A program made the translations under genes and the position numbers. From Ancylomarina sp963977525 (lineage in GTDB: Bacteria > Bacteroidota > Bacteroidia > Bacteroidales > Marinifilaceae): a stretch of 64,000 nucleotides of DNA. Location of the stretch: positions 1 to 64,000 of the forward strand of contig CAXBPC010000002.1 of assembly GCA_963977525.1 (NCBI GenBank), given 5' to 3'. Positions 35,191 through 44,915 of this stretch are shown in pieces; positions within the stretch are counted from its first letter, which is position 1, and every line of letters begins with the position of its first letter. Below the pieces are notes generated by a model. The model was not told where the DNA came from and did not search any database. It saw only the letters and a list, made by a program, of their open reading frames with translations.

Positions 35191-37053
35191 ATGAACAAAC
35201 TAAAAACCATATTTATAACTCTTAGCCTCATGTTTTTGTGTGGCATTTCTTCTTTTGCAGGAAAAATAAAATTAGATCATGTTGAGCCTATGTTTTGGTG
35301 GACAAACATGACCAATCCCAATTTACAAGTCATGGTTCATGGCGAAAAAATATCCGATTGTAGTGTTGAGATTACTTACCCCGGAGTTACTGTCGAAAGA
35401 GTTATAAAAACAGATAATGCCAATTATCTATTTATTAATCTCCTAATTGATAAATCAGCTAAGGCTGGAACTTTTGATATTCTATTTACCGACAAAGGTA
35501 AAACGAAAGCGACCTATAAGTACGAATTGAAAGAAAGACGATCAGGTTCTGCCGATCGAAAAGGTTTTGATACTTCCGATGTGTTTTATTTGATTATGCC
35601 TGACCGATTCTCCAACGGAAATCCCGATAACGATTCAGTTGACGGAATGGCTGATAAATTAGATAGAGAAAATCCAGATGGCCGTCATGGTGGCGATATT
35701 CAGGGTATTATTAATCACCTAGATTATTTACAAGAACTAGGTATTACTGCCATTTGGAATACACCTATGATGGAGGATAATATGCCTAAGGTATCTTATC
35801 ACACCTATGCAATATCTGATTTTTACAAGATTGATGCTCGCTATGGAACAAACGACGATTACGCCCGTTTGTCTGCCGAAGCAAAAAAACGTGGCATCAA
35901 ATTGGTTATCGATATTGTAACCAATCATGCAGCATCTGAGCATTGGATGATGAAAGATTTACCTACAAAAGATTGGATTCATATTTTCCCAGAGTTTACC
36001 AATTCGAATCACCGTAAAACGACAACCAACGACCCTTATGTGGCGGAAGTTGATTACCGAAAGAATTTTGATGGTTGGTTCGATACTTCAATGGCAGATT
36101 TGAATCAGAAAAACGATTTGTTATTAACTTATTTGACTCAAAATACAATTTGGTGGATTGAGTTTGCCGATTTAGGTGGTGTTCGTATTGACACTTACCC
36201 TTATAACGATACTCAAGCTATGGCCGAGTATTGTAATCTGATTATGGATGAATATCCTAATTTTAATATTGTAGGTGAAACATGGTTGTCTTCGCCAGCC
36301 GATATCGCTTACTGGCAAAAAGGTACGAATAATAATGATGGTTATGAGTCGGGCTTACCAAGTGTGATGGATTTTCCACTGATGAATGCTATGCACAAAG
36401 CATTTGATGAAAAGGAGAATTGGAATGAAGGATTGATACGTTTGTACAATTCTTTAGCTTCAGATTATTTATATCCAGATAGAGATAAGCTTTTTACTTT
36501 TTTAGAGAATCACGATACCGATAGAGTGATGACAATAATGAATGGCGATATTAATAAATTTAAAATATCATTGGCTTTTTTATTGACGACTCGTGGTATT
36601 CCTCAGCTATATTATGGTGGTGAAATTATGATGGAAGGCCGTAAATCTGATGGTGATGGTGTGATGCGTATTGATTTTCCTGGAGGTTGGGAAGGTGACG
36701 AAAGAAATGCCTTTACTCAAGAAGATAGAACTGATCTTGAAAATGAAGCCTTTAATTTTCAGAAGAAACTCTTGAACTATCGAAAAAATAATCCTGTATT
36801 GCATACAGGTAAACTCAAGCATTTTGTGCCTGAGAATGATACCTATGTTTATTTTAGATCGAATAAGGAGAAGATGATTATGGTTCTTTTGAACAATAGT
36901 GACGAGTTTGCTAAAACCGTAGATTGTAAAAGATTCGACGAAGTAATGGCAGGTTTTACATCAGCTACGAACGTGATGACAGAAGAGAAACTAAATGATA
37001 TTAGCACAATTGAAGTGCCTGCCAAATCAGTAATGATTTTAGAATTGAATTAG
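35191..37053 (+). CDS. Periplasmic GH13 neopullulanase/cyclomaltodextrinase (SusA-like)
   Basis: 620 residues with signal peptide (MNKLKTIFITLSLMFLCGISSFA). The N-terminal CBM34-like/Cyc-maltodextrinase domain (about 25-115) contains PMFWWTNMTNPNLQVMVHG, then the GH13 barrel has IPDRF-like YLIMPDRFSNGNP, LVIDIVTNHAASEH, GVRIDTYPYND (nucleophile Asp), NIVGETWLSSP (acid/base Glu) and FTFLENHDTDRV. The C-terminal beta domain ends with VPAKSVMILELN. This is the architecture of Bacteroides SusA, which acts on imported maltodextrins in the periplasm. It begins the last segment of the plus-strand arm after a terminator, with its own promoter expected in the 120-bp gap. Confidence 0.93.
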   Translation: MNKLKTIFITLSLMFLCGISSFAGKIKLDHVEPMFWWTNMTNPNLQVMVHGEKISDCSVEITYPGVTVERVIKTDNANYLFINLLIDKSAKAGTFDILFTDKGKTKATYKYELKERRSGSADRKGFDTSDVFYLIMPDRFSNGNPDNDSVDGMADKLDRENPDGRHGGDIQGIINHLDYLQELGITAIWNTPMMEDNMPKVSYHTYAISDFYKIDARYGTNDDYARLSAEAKKRGIKLVIDIVTNHAASEHWMMKDLPTKDWIHIFPEFTNSNHRKTTTNDPYVAEVDYRKNFDGWFDTSMADLNQKNDLLLTYLTQNTIWWIEFADLGGVRIDTYPYNDTQAMAEYCNLIMDEYPNFNIVGETWLSSPADIAYWQKGTNNNDGYESGLPSVMDFPLMNAMHKAFDEKENWNEGLIRLYNSLASDYLYPDRDKLFTFLENHDTDRVMTIMNGDINKFKISLAFLLTTRGIPQLYYGGEIMMEGRKSDGDGVMRIDFPGGWEGDERNAFTQEDRTDLENEAFNFQKKLLNYRKNNPVLHTGKLKHFVPENDTYVYFRSNKEKMIMVLLNNSDEFAKTVDCKRFDEVMAGFTSATNVMTEEKLNDISTIEVPAKSVMILELN

Positions 37054-37127
37054 TGTACTTGAACCTGACAGCGTCTTCTCGACCTGTCAGCGTTTAATTG
37101 TTTAGAGTTTGATACTATAATATACCA

Positions 37128-39533
37128 ATGAGAAAGAGTTTCCTATTTAAAATTCAAATCCTGTGTTTGTTCGTATTCCTTTCTGGAATTGTAACAGCAC
37201 AGAATGTTCAACGTATTTATAAGAGCCATGAATTAAAACATGAGCACTTGCTTGTGAATACCAATGATGGCCAGTACCAGATTAAGTTTTACGATGAGAA
37301 TATTGTTGAAACGAGTTTTATTCCTGATGGGGAAACCTTTAACCCAGAATCGTATGCGGTCGTTTTAAAGCCAAGTTATATTAAGACTAAGCTGAGAAAT
37401 AATAAGTCTGAATTGATTTATGCAAGTTCAGGAATGACTGTTTTATTAAGCAAATCACCTTTCCAGATTAGCTATACTTATAAAGGAGAACAACTACTAT
37501 CTGAAAAGAGGGGCTATGTTGCTTCAAACGAAAATGAGAGTCTAGAGTTTAATATAGACAAGAATGAAAGCTTAATGGGCGGTGGTGCTCGTGCATTGGG
37601 CATGAACCGTCGTGGAAATAGACTTCAACTTTATAACAGAGCAGACTACGGTTATGGAACTCGCTCAGAGTTGATGAATTATACCATGCCAGTTATTATA
37701 TCTTCAAAAAAATATGCTGTGCATTTTGACAATGCGCCTATCGGATTTCTAGATTTAGATAGTAAGAAAGATAATACTTTGACTTACGAAACCATTTCTG
37801 GTCGAAAAGTATATCAAGTAATTGCAGCTGACACATGGGAGAAGTTTACATACGAATTTACAAGCTTAACAGGTCGTCAGCCAATGTTGCCACGTTGGGC
37901 ATTGGGTAATTTTTCAAGTCGATTTGGATATCATTCTCAAAAAGAAACGGTAGAAACAATTGATCAGTTTTTGAAGGATTCAATTCCGGTTGATGCGATT
38001 ATTCTAGACTTATTTTGGTTTGGAAAAGAGATGAAAGGTGAAATGGGAAACTTGGCTTTCCATCGTGATTCATTTCCAACGCCTAAAAAGATGATTGCTG
38101 ATTTGAAAGCGAAAGGTGTTAAGACTATTCTGATAACAGAACCATTTATTCTAACGACTTCGAAGAGATGGCAAGAGGCTGTTGATAACAAAGTTTTAGG
38201 AACAGATAAAGCAGGGGAACCATTTACCTACGATTTTTATTTTGGAAATACGGGCTTAATAGATGTGTTTAAGCCACAAGCGATAGATTGGTATTGGAAT
38301 ATTTATAAAGATTTAGCCAATATGGGTGTTGCTGGCTGGTGGGGCGATTTGGGCGAGCCTGAAGTGCATCCTTCAGAATTGCAACACGTCAATGGATCAG
38401 CTGATGAAGTACACAATATTTATGGTCATTACTGGGCCAAATTGGTTTATGAAGGTTATCAAAAAGATTTCCCAAATCAGCGACCATTCATTTTGATGAG
38501 AGCAGGGGCAGTAGGATCACAACGATATGGTATGATTCCATGGACAGGTGATGTAAGCCGAAGCTGGGATGGACTGAAACCTCAAATCGAAATTGCTTTA
38601 CAAATGGGTTTGCAGGGTATATCTTATATGCACTCTGACCTTGGAGGATTTGCAGGAGATAACCTAGATGATGAACTGTATACACGTTGGTTACAGTATG
38701 GCGTCTTTCAGCCAATATTCCGACCACATGCTCAGGAAGCAGTGCCTTCAGAGCCTGTATTCCGCGAAGTAAAAACAAAAGCTTTAGCTAAAAAGTCAAT
38801 AGAGTTGAGATATCAGCTAATGCCTTACAACTATACTTTGGCATTTGAGAATAATCAAAGCGGATTGCCTCTTATGCGACCTTTGTTTTTTGAAGAGCAG
38901 GATAATAAAGATTTGTTGAATGTGTCTGACACCTATTTATGGGGCGATGCCTTTTTGGTTTCGACGATTACCGATGCTGGATTGAAACAGAAAGATGTTT
39001 ACTTTCCTAAAGGATCAGTTTGGTTCGATTTCGTAAGCGATAAGAAACATCAAGGAGGAGCAACATATTCTATCAATACCAATGAGGATCATATTCCTGT
39101 TTTTGTTAGAGGAGGATCATTTATCCCAATGAAAAAAGGAATGATGAATACGGTGACGTATTCTTTGGAAGATATGGAATTACATTACTATCATGATTCA
39201 TCAGTAAAACAAAGTACAGGTAAGTTATATGATGATAATGGTGAAACACCGGAAGCATTTGAAAAGGGAGAATACGAGCTGTTAAGATTTACTTCAAAGA
39301 GTACAAGATCAAAAATAAGGCTGGCGATTGAAACTCAATTAGGTGAAAATAACAAAGCGACGGATAAGAGAATTACATGGGTGATTCATCATATCGAGAA
39401 GAAGCCAAAGATGATTAAAATAGGAAAAGAAACTGTTGATTTTACTTGGGATAAGAGCTCGAAACGACTTCAATTCACAGCAGTCTTAAGTAAGAATGAA
39501 AATCAATCAATCACAATAAAAATAGCTAAGTAA
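37128..39533 (+). CDS. GH31 alpha-glucosidase
   Basis: 801-residue exported glycoside hydrolase of family 31. Signal peptide about 1-24 (ending VTAQ), then an N-terminal galactose-mutarotase-like beta domain (about 30-240), and the barrel with DAIILDLFWFGKEM, GWWGDLGEPEVHP (nucleophile Asp in WGDLGEPE) and ISYMHSDLGGFAG (acid/base Asp). C-terminal beta domains include GDAFLVSTI and VFVRGGSFIPM, as usual in GH31. Likely releases glucose from the non-reducing end of maltooligosaccharides in the periplasm. Its stop overlaps the next GH13 start by one base (TAATG), so they are translationally coupled. Confidence 0.93.
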   Translation: MRKSFLFKIQILCLFVFLSGIVTAQNVQRIYKSHELKHEHLLVNTNDGQYQIKFYDENIVETSFIPDGETFNPESYAVVLKPSYIKTKLRNNKSELIYASSGMTVLLSKSPFQISYTYKGEQLLSEKRGYVASNENESLEFNIDKNESLMGGGARALGMNRRGNRLQLYNRADYGYGTRSELMNYTMPVIISSKKYAVHFDNAPIGFLDLDSKKDNTLTYETISGRKVYQVIAADTWEKFTYEFTSLTGRQPMLPRWALGNFSSRFGYHSQKETVETIDQFLKDSIPVDAIILDLFWFGKEMKGEMGNLAFHRDSFPTPKKMIADLKAKGVKTILITEPFILTTSKRWQEAVDNKVLGTDKAGEPFTYDFYFGNTGLIDVFKPQAIDWYWNIYKDLANMGVAGWWGDLGEPEVHPSELQHVNGSADEVHNIYGHYWAKLVYEGYQKDFPNQRPFILMRAGAVGSQRYGMIPWTGDVSRSWDGLKPQIEIALQMGLQGISYMHSDLGGFAGDNLDDELYTRWLQYGVFQPIFRPHAQEAVPSEPVFREVKTKALAKKSIELRYQLMPYNYTLAFENNQSGLPLMRPLFFEEQDNKDLLNVSDTYLWGDAFLVSTITDAGLKQKDVYFPKGSVWFDFVSDKKHQGGATYSINTNEDHIPVFVRGGSFIPMKKGMMNTVTYSLEDMELHYYHDSSVKQSTGKLYDDNGETPEAFEKGEYELLRFTSKSTRSKIRLAIETQLGENNKATDKRITWVIHHIEKKPKMIKIGKETVDFTWDKSSKRLQFTAVLSKNENQSITIKIAK

Positions 39534-41182
39534 TGAGATACTTCGGAATACAATTATTTGCAGTATTACTGATTTTATTTTCAGCTTGTTCTACTGAGAC
39601 AAAAGTTGAGAAAAAGAAACAGCCCTTTGTGTGGGAAGGAGCGAACGTCTATTTTCTGCTGACAGATCGTTTTAATAATGGCGATGAGACTAACGATGTC
39701 AATTTTGATAGAACAAAGGAGACAGCAAAGTTACGTGGCTTTAAAGGTGGCGATATAAAAGGGGTAACTCAAAAAATAAAGGCTGGTTATTTCAACGATT
39801 TAGGCATAAATGCCATTTGGATGACACCTATTAGCGAACAAATTCATGGTGCTATTGACGAAGGCACTGGTGCAACTTATGGTTTTCATGGCTATTGGGC
39901 AAAAGATTGGACAACACTTGATCCTAATTTTGGAACTAAAGCTGATTTGGCGGAGCTTGTTAAGATTGCTCATGCACAGGGTATCCGTATTTTATTGGAT
40001 GGTGTGATTAATCACACAGGGCCAGCAACAGAGAAAGATCCAGCTTGGGAAGAAGCGTGGGTTAGAACTTGCCCAACTTGTGACTATACGAGCTATAAAG
40101 CAACAATTGAATGTACTCTGACCAGTAACTTGCCAGATATTAAAACGGAGAGTTTAGAAGAGGTATCAATTCCAACGGAATTAGCTAAGAAATGGAAAGC
40201 TGAAGGTCGTTATGACGAAGAGATGGCTGAATTGGATGCTTTCTTCGTACGAACAGGCTACCCAAGAACTCCTAAATACCATATGATAAAGTGGATGTGC
40301 GATTACATCCTTGAATTTGGGATTGATGGTTACAGAGCCGATACGGTAAAGCATACTGAGGAATCGGTTTGGGCTGATCTGAAAAAAGAATGTGATTATG
40401 CTTTCAGAACTTGGAAGAAAAACAATCCTGACAAAGTTCTAGATGAGAATGAATTTTATATGGTAGGCGAGGTTTATAATTTCAATGTAAGTGCTGCAAA
40501 GGCCTTCGACTTTGGAGATAAGCAAGTGAACTACTACGATTATGGTTTCAATAGCATGATCAATTTTGAATTCAAGTATAATGCTCAAAAATCATATGAA
40601 GAACTGTTTTCTTCTTATTCAAGAATTATAAATGAGGAACTGAAAACCGTGAGTGTGATGAATTACATGACTTCTCATGATGATGGTTCTCCTTTCGATT
40701 CTGCAAGAGAAAAAACATACGAAACAGCAACTAAATTATTGCTTTGTCCTGGAACTTCTCAGGTTTATTATGGAGATGAGTCTGCTCGACCCCTTATAAT
40801 CGAGGGAACACAAGGCGATGCGACACTACGTTCTTTTATGAATTGGGACGCTATTACCAAGGATGGTAAAACTCAAGATTTATTGAGTCACTGGCAAAAG
40901 CTAGGACAATTTCGTAGAAACCATCCTGCTGTAGGAGCGGGAGTGCATCAAATAATTTCAGAAAAGCCTTATGTCTTCAGCCGAAGCTTTGCTCAGGAAA
41001 ACTACTCAGACTATGTTCTTGTAGCTCTTGATTTAGAAAAGGGAGTGAAAGAAATTCCAGTTTCAGGTTTCGAAGAAGGAACTCGACTGAGAGATGCTTA
41101 TTCTGGGAAAACAGCCAAGGTTCTAAACTCAAAAATTGTTATGGATACTCAATTCGATATTGTATTGCTTGAAAACCTGTAA
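39533..41182 (+). CDS. GH13 alpha-amylase-family lipoprotein
   Basis: 549-residue GH13 enzyme with lipoprotein signal (AVLLILFSACSTETK). Motifs: YFLLTDRFNNGDETND, LRGFKGGDIKGVTQKI, ILLDGVINHTGPA, GIDGYRADTVKHTEE (nucleophile Asp), FYMVGEVYNFN (acid/base Glu) and NYMTSHDDGSPFD. A 50-residue insertion with TCPTCDYTSYKATIECT contains three cysteines in a CPTC...C pattern and may form a disulfide or a metal site. Similar lipoprotein amylases occur next to SusA-like genes in other marine Bacteroidota. Coupled to the GH31 gene by a 1-bp overlap. Confidence 0.92.
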   Translation: MRYFGIQLFAVLLILFSACSTETKVEKKKQPFVWEGANVYFLLTDRFNNGDETNDVNFDRTKETAKLRGFKGGDIKGVTQKIKAGYFNDLGINAIWMTPISEQIHGAIDEGTGATYGFHGYWAKDWTTLDPNFGTKADLAELVKIAHAQGIRILLDGVINHTGPATEKDPAWEEAWVRTCPTCDYTSYKATIECTLTSNLPDIKTESLEEVSIPTELAKKWKAEGRYDEEMAELDAFFVRTGYPRTPKYHMIKWMCDYILEFGIDGYRADTVKHTEESVWADLKKECDYAFRTWKKNNPDKVLDENEFYMVGEVYNFNVSAAKAFDFGDKQVNYYDYGFNSMINFEFKYNAQKSYEELFSSYSRIINEELKTVSVMNYMTSHDDGSPFDSAREKTYETATKLLLCPGTSQVYYGDESARPLIIEGTQGDATLRSFMNWDAITKDGKTQDLLSHWQKLGQFRRNHPAVGAGVHQIISEKPYVFSRSFAQENYSDYVLVALDLEKGVKEIPVSGFEEGTRLRDAYSGKTAKVLNSKIVMDTQFDIVLLENL

Positions 41183-41348
41183 GAGTGCGACGTAGTCGTT
41201 CCTGACAGAGTTTGTAAATAAAAATTCTGACGCAGATTTAAAGTGATGAAATATGATTTGAGAAGCACTTAAAGTATGAAGGTCGGATAAGATGGTTCTT
41301 AAATTACTACAAACTCAATTTTAAAATAGAAAATATAAATCTAAAAAT

Positions 41349-42725
41349 ATGAACAAAGTAATCAATTCAACACTTAGCCTAATTCTGATGGCTAGTTTAT
41401 TTATGTCTTGCCAAAATTCACCAAAGGCAAAGACGGCTGCTGAAGAAATAAAAATTGAAAAGCCATTAGAATGGAGTCGTAATGCCAATATTTATGAGGT
41501 GAACATTCGCCAGTACACACCAGAAGGAACCATTAATGCATTTGTTGAGCATATGCCTCGATTGAAAGAAATGGGTGTGGACATTCTTTGGTTAATGCCT
41601 GTATTTCCTATCTCTGAAAAGAACCGAAAGGGAAGTATGGGTTCTTACTATGCTGTGGCAGATTACCAGGCAGTGAATCCTGAGTTTGGAACAATGGATG
41701 ATTTAAAGAAGCTTGTGAAAACAGCTCACGATATGGATATGAAGGTGATTCTTGACTGGGTAGCAAATCACACAGGATGGGATAATGTAATTATGGCTGA
41801 TCACAAAGATTGGTACACTCAGAACGAGAAAGGTGAGATTGTTATTCCTGAAGGAACAGACTGGAGCGATACGGCTGATTTGAATTACGAGAATCAGGAG
41901 ATGCGTAAGTATATGATCGAATCATTAAAGTTTTGGTTGACCAATGCCGATGTTGATGGGTTCCGTTGCGATGTAGCTGGAATGGTTCCTACCGATTTTT
42001 GGGAGCAAGCTCGTAAAGAATTAGACGCTGTGAAACCAGTTTTCATGTTGGCTGAAGATGGCGGACATGAGCTATTGGAAAATGCTTTTGATATGGGATA
42101 CGGATGGGATTTCCACCATATTATGAACGATGTTGTAAAAGGCAAGCAAACTGCCAACGATATGGAAGCTTTCTTTACGAAGATTGATACCGTTTTCCCT
42201 GCTGACTCTTACCTTATGAATTTCATCACCAATCACGATGAGAACTCATGGAATGGAACTGTAGAAGAGCGTATGGGCGAAGGTGGAAAAGCATTTGCTG
42301 TTTTAACCTTCACTATGCCAGGTATGCCATTAATTTATAGTGGTCAGGAAGCAGGACTAAATAAGCGATTGAAATTCTTCGAAAAGGATGAAATTGATTG
42401 GACTAATATGGAAATGTCTTCATTTTATAAGGATTTAATTAGACTGAAGAAGCATAATAAAGCCCTTCAGAATGGTGTAAAAGGTGGTGAACTGGTTCGT
42501 ATTAACTCAGATCAGAACGAAAAAGTTTTTGCATTCTCTCGTGAGGCAGGCAAGGATAAAGTTATTGTTGTTCTTAACCTAAGTAAGAATGCTGTTGATG
42601 TGAAATTAAACACAGAAGTACATGTAGGCACTTACGGCGACTTTTTTACTAAAGAAAAGCAACAACTTACAAAAGAAACTTCAATATCTCTTAAGGCATG
42701 GGAATACCGCATATTTATAAAGTAA
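41349..42725 (+). CDS. GH13 alpha-amylase-family lipoprotein
   Basis: 458-residue GH13 enzyme, lipoprotein (LMASLFMSCQNSPK). Motifs: ANIYEVNIRQYTPEGT, ILWLMPVFPISEKNRKG, VILDWVANHTGWDN, DGFRCDVAGMVP (nucleophile Asp), FMLAEDGGHE (acid/base Glu) and FITNHDENSWNGT. Short C-terminal beta domain ending in KAWEYRIFIK. Likely acts at the outer or inner leaflet side of the outer membrane on small maltodextrins. Lies 166 bp after the previous GH13 with no clear terminator between them. It is the last gene of the glucan locus; the accessory array starts right after it. Confidence 0.92.
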   Translation: MNKVINSTLSLILMASLFMSCQNSPKAKTAAEEIKIEKPLEWSRNANIYEVNIRQYTPEGTINAFVEHMPRLKEMGVDILWLMPVFPISEKNRKGSMGSYYAVADYQAVNPEFGTMDDLKKLVKTAHDMDMKVILDWVANHTGWDNVIMADHKDWYTQNEKGEIVIPEGTDWSDTADLNYENQEMRKYMIESLKFWLTNADVDGFRCDVAGMVPTDFWEQARKELDAVKPVFMLAEDGGHELLENAFDMGYGWDFHHIMNDVVKGKQTANDMEAFFTKIDTVFPADSYLMNFITNHDENSWNGTVEERMGEGGKAFAVLTFTMPGMPLIYSGQEAGLNKRLKFFEKDEIDWTNMEMSSFYKDLIRLKKHNKALQNGVKGGELVRINSDQNEKVFAFSREAGKDKVIVVLNLSKNAVDVKLNTEVHVGTYGDFFTKEKQQLTKETSISLKAWEYRIFIK

Positions 42726-42750
42726 TTTACTTTTCGTTTTTCGGAAAGTG

Positions 42751-42840
42751 GGTACCCCTCAAAAAGCCATTCTCTTAGGAGAGTGGCATTTTTATTTCGT
42801 ATTGTTTCTTTTGTTAGACTCTTATTGTTTTGTAGTTTCG
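42751..42840 (+). repeat. Dispersed terminator-promoter repeat, copy R1
   Basis: First of seven copies between 42.7 and 52.2 kb. Hairpin GCCATTCTC-ttag-GAGAGTGGC (42766-42787) with a T-rich tail terminates the amylase gene. It is followed by TTTG at 42810, 19 bp, then TAGTTTCG at 42833, matching the Bacteroidota promoter pattern TTTG-N19-TAnnTTTG. This copy lacks the downstream leader hairpins of R5 and R6. Confidence 0.8.
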
Positions 42841-42950
42841 GGGGCTGAATAGAATAAGTGTTCATTACCCCCGCTGACGCATGATAAGCGAGGGAGTTAG
42901 ATTAGGAAAATGAAAATTATGAATGAATTAAAAAATAAATAAAAGATAAT

Positions 42951-43436
42951 ATGACCAATAATGATATATTAAGACGTGTTCGTTACCTGTTTGACTTTAG
43001 TGATCTCAAAATGATTGCGCTTTTTAAATTAACCAATCACGATGTAAGTAGAGCGGATTTGAGTGACTGGTTAAAAAGAGATGATGACCCTACATTATTA
43101 GAAATTACAGATAAAGAACTGGCCACTTTCCTTAACGGATTAATCATTGAGAAACGCGGAAAAAGAGAAGGTCCTTTACCAGAGCCAGAAGATTTTTTAA
43201 GCAATAACATGATCCTTAAGAAACTAAAAATTGCATTGGATTTGAAATCAGATGACATCTTAGATATGTTAGCCTTAATAGATAAAAAGATAAGCAAACA
43301 TGAGTTGAGTGCTTTTTTTCGTAATCCTGATCATAAATCCTATCGAGATTTTTTGGATCAGTACCTAAGATATTTTCTTAATGCATTGCAAAAGAAATAC
43401 AAGCCTAAGCCAGGTAAAGATGCCATAATACAGTAA
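42951..43436 (+). CDS. DUF1456 (YehS-like) family protein
   Basis: 161-residue protein made of two repeats of about 70 residues, each starting with N-D/M-I-L-(R/K)-(R/K)-(V/L) and including an L-S-x-(W/F)-(L/F)-(K/R) segment (MTNNDILRRVRYLF..., SNNMILKKLKIAL...). This matches the DUF1456 domain found twice in E. coli YehS. All helical; function unknown. No membrane segments. It is the first gene of the accessory array, downstream of repeat R1, whose promoter-like sequence could drive it. Followed by a 323-bp structured spacer. Confidence 0.9.
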   Translation: MTNNDILRRVRYLFDFSDLKMIALFKLTNHDVSRADLSDWLKRDDDPTLLEITDKELATFLNGLIIEKRGKREGPLPEPEDFLSNNMILKKLKIALDLKSDDILDMLALIDKKISKHELSAFFRNPDHKSYRDFLDQYLRYFLNALQKKYKPKPGKDAIIQ

Positions 43437-43759
43437 AGATCTTTGAAATGAAATCCAATTAAGGAAGACAGGGGCATGTGCCTATTTATTTGGCTTCACT
43501 GTGTGATGAATTACACGAAGATTCAAAAAACAAACTTCGTGAGAGACTAGGGTGTGAGCCTGATGGCTCGATAAAATTAATAGGACGGTATACACTAAAA
43601 GGAAACTATTAACTGCTTACAACAAAGCTTTGGCTAAATGTGAACACTCGTATTCTACTCTACGAAATGCCACACAATTTTCAGCTCAAGCCGTTAATCA
43701 AAATCAACTTGTTATTAGGACAAGTTGAATAGTAAAGAAAATAGAACGAATGACAAAAC
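43437..43759 (+). other. Structured non-coding spacer (several nested hairpins)
   Basis: About 320 bp without a plausible ORF. Inverted pairs seen: GGCA-tg-TGCC (43473-43482), ACGAAG (43515-43520) with CTTCGT (43535-43540), GTGT/ACAC just before, and GAGCC-tgat-GGCTC (43556-43569). Together these give a compact series of stems between 43470 and 43570, suggesting a structured RNA or a recombination site. Further right, CTTACAACAAAGC-TTTGGCTAA resembles the AAC-type box found after other genes of the array. Not matched to a known RNA family. Confidence 0.4.
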
Positions 43760-44707
43760 ATGCCTAAAAACAACCATATATATGTCCTTAATTGTGACGA
43801 TACTGAAAGGGATTTATGCAAGCTCGAATCGAGATATATTTTTAATAAGGAAGAAAAGGATAAACTGGTTTTTTCCGATAAAAAAGTAGAACCTTCATGC
43901 AGTGCTTTCATTAAAAGAAGACTCGATATTGTTTCATTTTCTGAAGATTATTCTACGCTAATAAATCAAATCAAAAAAGAACGTATTAGCGTTGAAGGTT
44001 TCAAAGTTGAATATTTAGTTTTTGAAGGTGATACAATTGGGTATGCCGATAGGCTAAATAAGTTGAGAGATATAGGCTTTAGTATTGAAGGTATTCACGA
44101 TTATTATAACCCAACAATAACTTATGCTTTATGCTATTACGAGGGTATTTGGTATTTTGGTGTTTCGATTAAAAACAATATAGCTTGGCATGAACACAAG
44201 CAAAAACCATGCTCATTCAGCAACTCAATAAGTGTAAGTATTGCCAAAGCTCTTGTCAATATTGCAGCAAAGACAAACAAAGAAACTAAGCTACTAGATG
44301 CCTGTTGTGGTGTTGGAACAATAATGTTAGAAGCCTGTTTTGCAGGAAATAACATTGAGGGTTGCGACATTAACGAGAAAACATGTAATAATGCACGAAA
44401 AAATCTTTCTCACTTTAACTATACTGCAAATATATATCACTCCGATATAAAAGACATTAGCAAAAGGTATGAGGCTGCCATTATCGACTTGCCATATAAT
44501 TTGTTCACCAGTGCAACTGATAGTGGTATCTTACACATTATTGAATCGACAGCAGAAATCACAGATCGACTTGTTATTGTATCTACCTCTAATATTACAA
44601 AATTAATAAGCAATATTGGATTCACAATATCAGATTATTGTAGCGTTAGTAAAAGAGGAAAGGTAAATTTTGCTAGAGAAATATGGGTTTGTGAAAAGAA
44701 TAAATAA
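43760..44707 (+). CDS. TRM11-like SAM-dependent RNA methyltransferase
   Basis: 315-residue methyltransferase. The C-terminal Rossmann domain has motif I LLDACCGVGTIMLEACF, acidic motif II EGCDINEKTC and the catalytic motif IV IIDLPYNLF, a D-L-P-Y variant of D/N-P-P-Y used by N2-guanine and related RNA methyltransferases. The N-terminal half (FFKRRLD-like SAFIKRRLDIVSF, VEYLVFEGDT, SIEGIHDYYNP) is like the THUMP-associated part of TRM11/YcgJ-type proteins. So tRNA or rRNA is the likely substrate. Carried in the accessory array with R2 as its terminator. Confidence 0.85.
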   Translation: MPKNNHIYVLNCDDTERDLCKLESRYIFNKEEKDKLVFSDKKVEPSCSAFIKRRLDIVSFSEDYSTLINQIKKERISVEGFKVEYLVFEGDTIGYADRLNKLRDIGFSIEGIHDYYNPTITYALCYYEGIWYFGVSIKNNIAWHEHKQKPCSFSNSISVSIAKALVNIAAKTNKETKLLDACCGVGTIMLEACFAGNNIEGCDINEKTCNNARKNLSHFNYTANIYHSDIKDISKRYEAAIIDLPYNLFTSATDSGILHIIESTAEITDRLVIVSTSNITKLISNIGFTISDYCSVSKRGKVNFAREIWVCEKNK

Positions 44708-44724
44708 TTTGCAATCCGTTTACG

Positions 44725-44775
44725 GAAAGTGAGTATCCCACAAAAAGCCATTCTCTTAGGAGAGTGGCTTTTTCG
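44725..44775 (+). repeat. Dispersed repeat copy R2 (terminator part only)
   Basis: Shares with R1 the sequence TACGGAAAGTGAGTATCCC and the hairpin GCCATTCTC-ttag-GAGAGTGGC (44747-44768) plus T-run. The promoter half is absent; the following sequence is unrelated. It serves as terminator of the methyltransferase gene. Confidence 0.8.
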
Positions 44776-44915
44776 TTATTACGAGGAGGTAATCTCTATT
44801 CAAAAGAACTTCTGTATTGTATAGCTCTACAGACTTTAAGAAAAAAAGGAGTAATTTTTCAAAGGAACAATCAACATAAATAAACGTACGTGACATTGCA
44901 ATGCTGGCGCTTCTG

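Noticed and set aside
43437..43759. Group II intron or retron
   Set aside because: Stems are present but no domain V consensus or reverse transcriptase gene was found.
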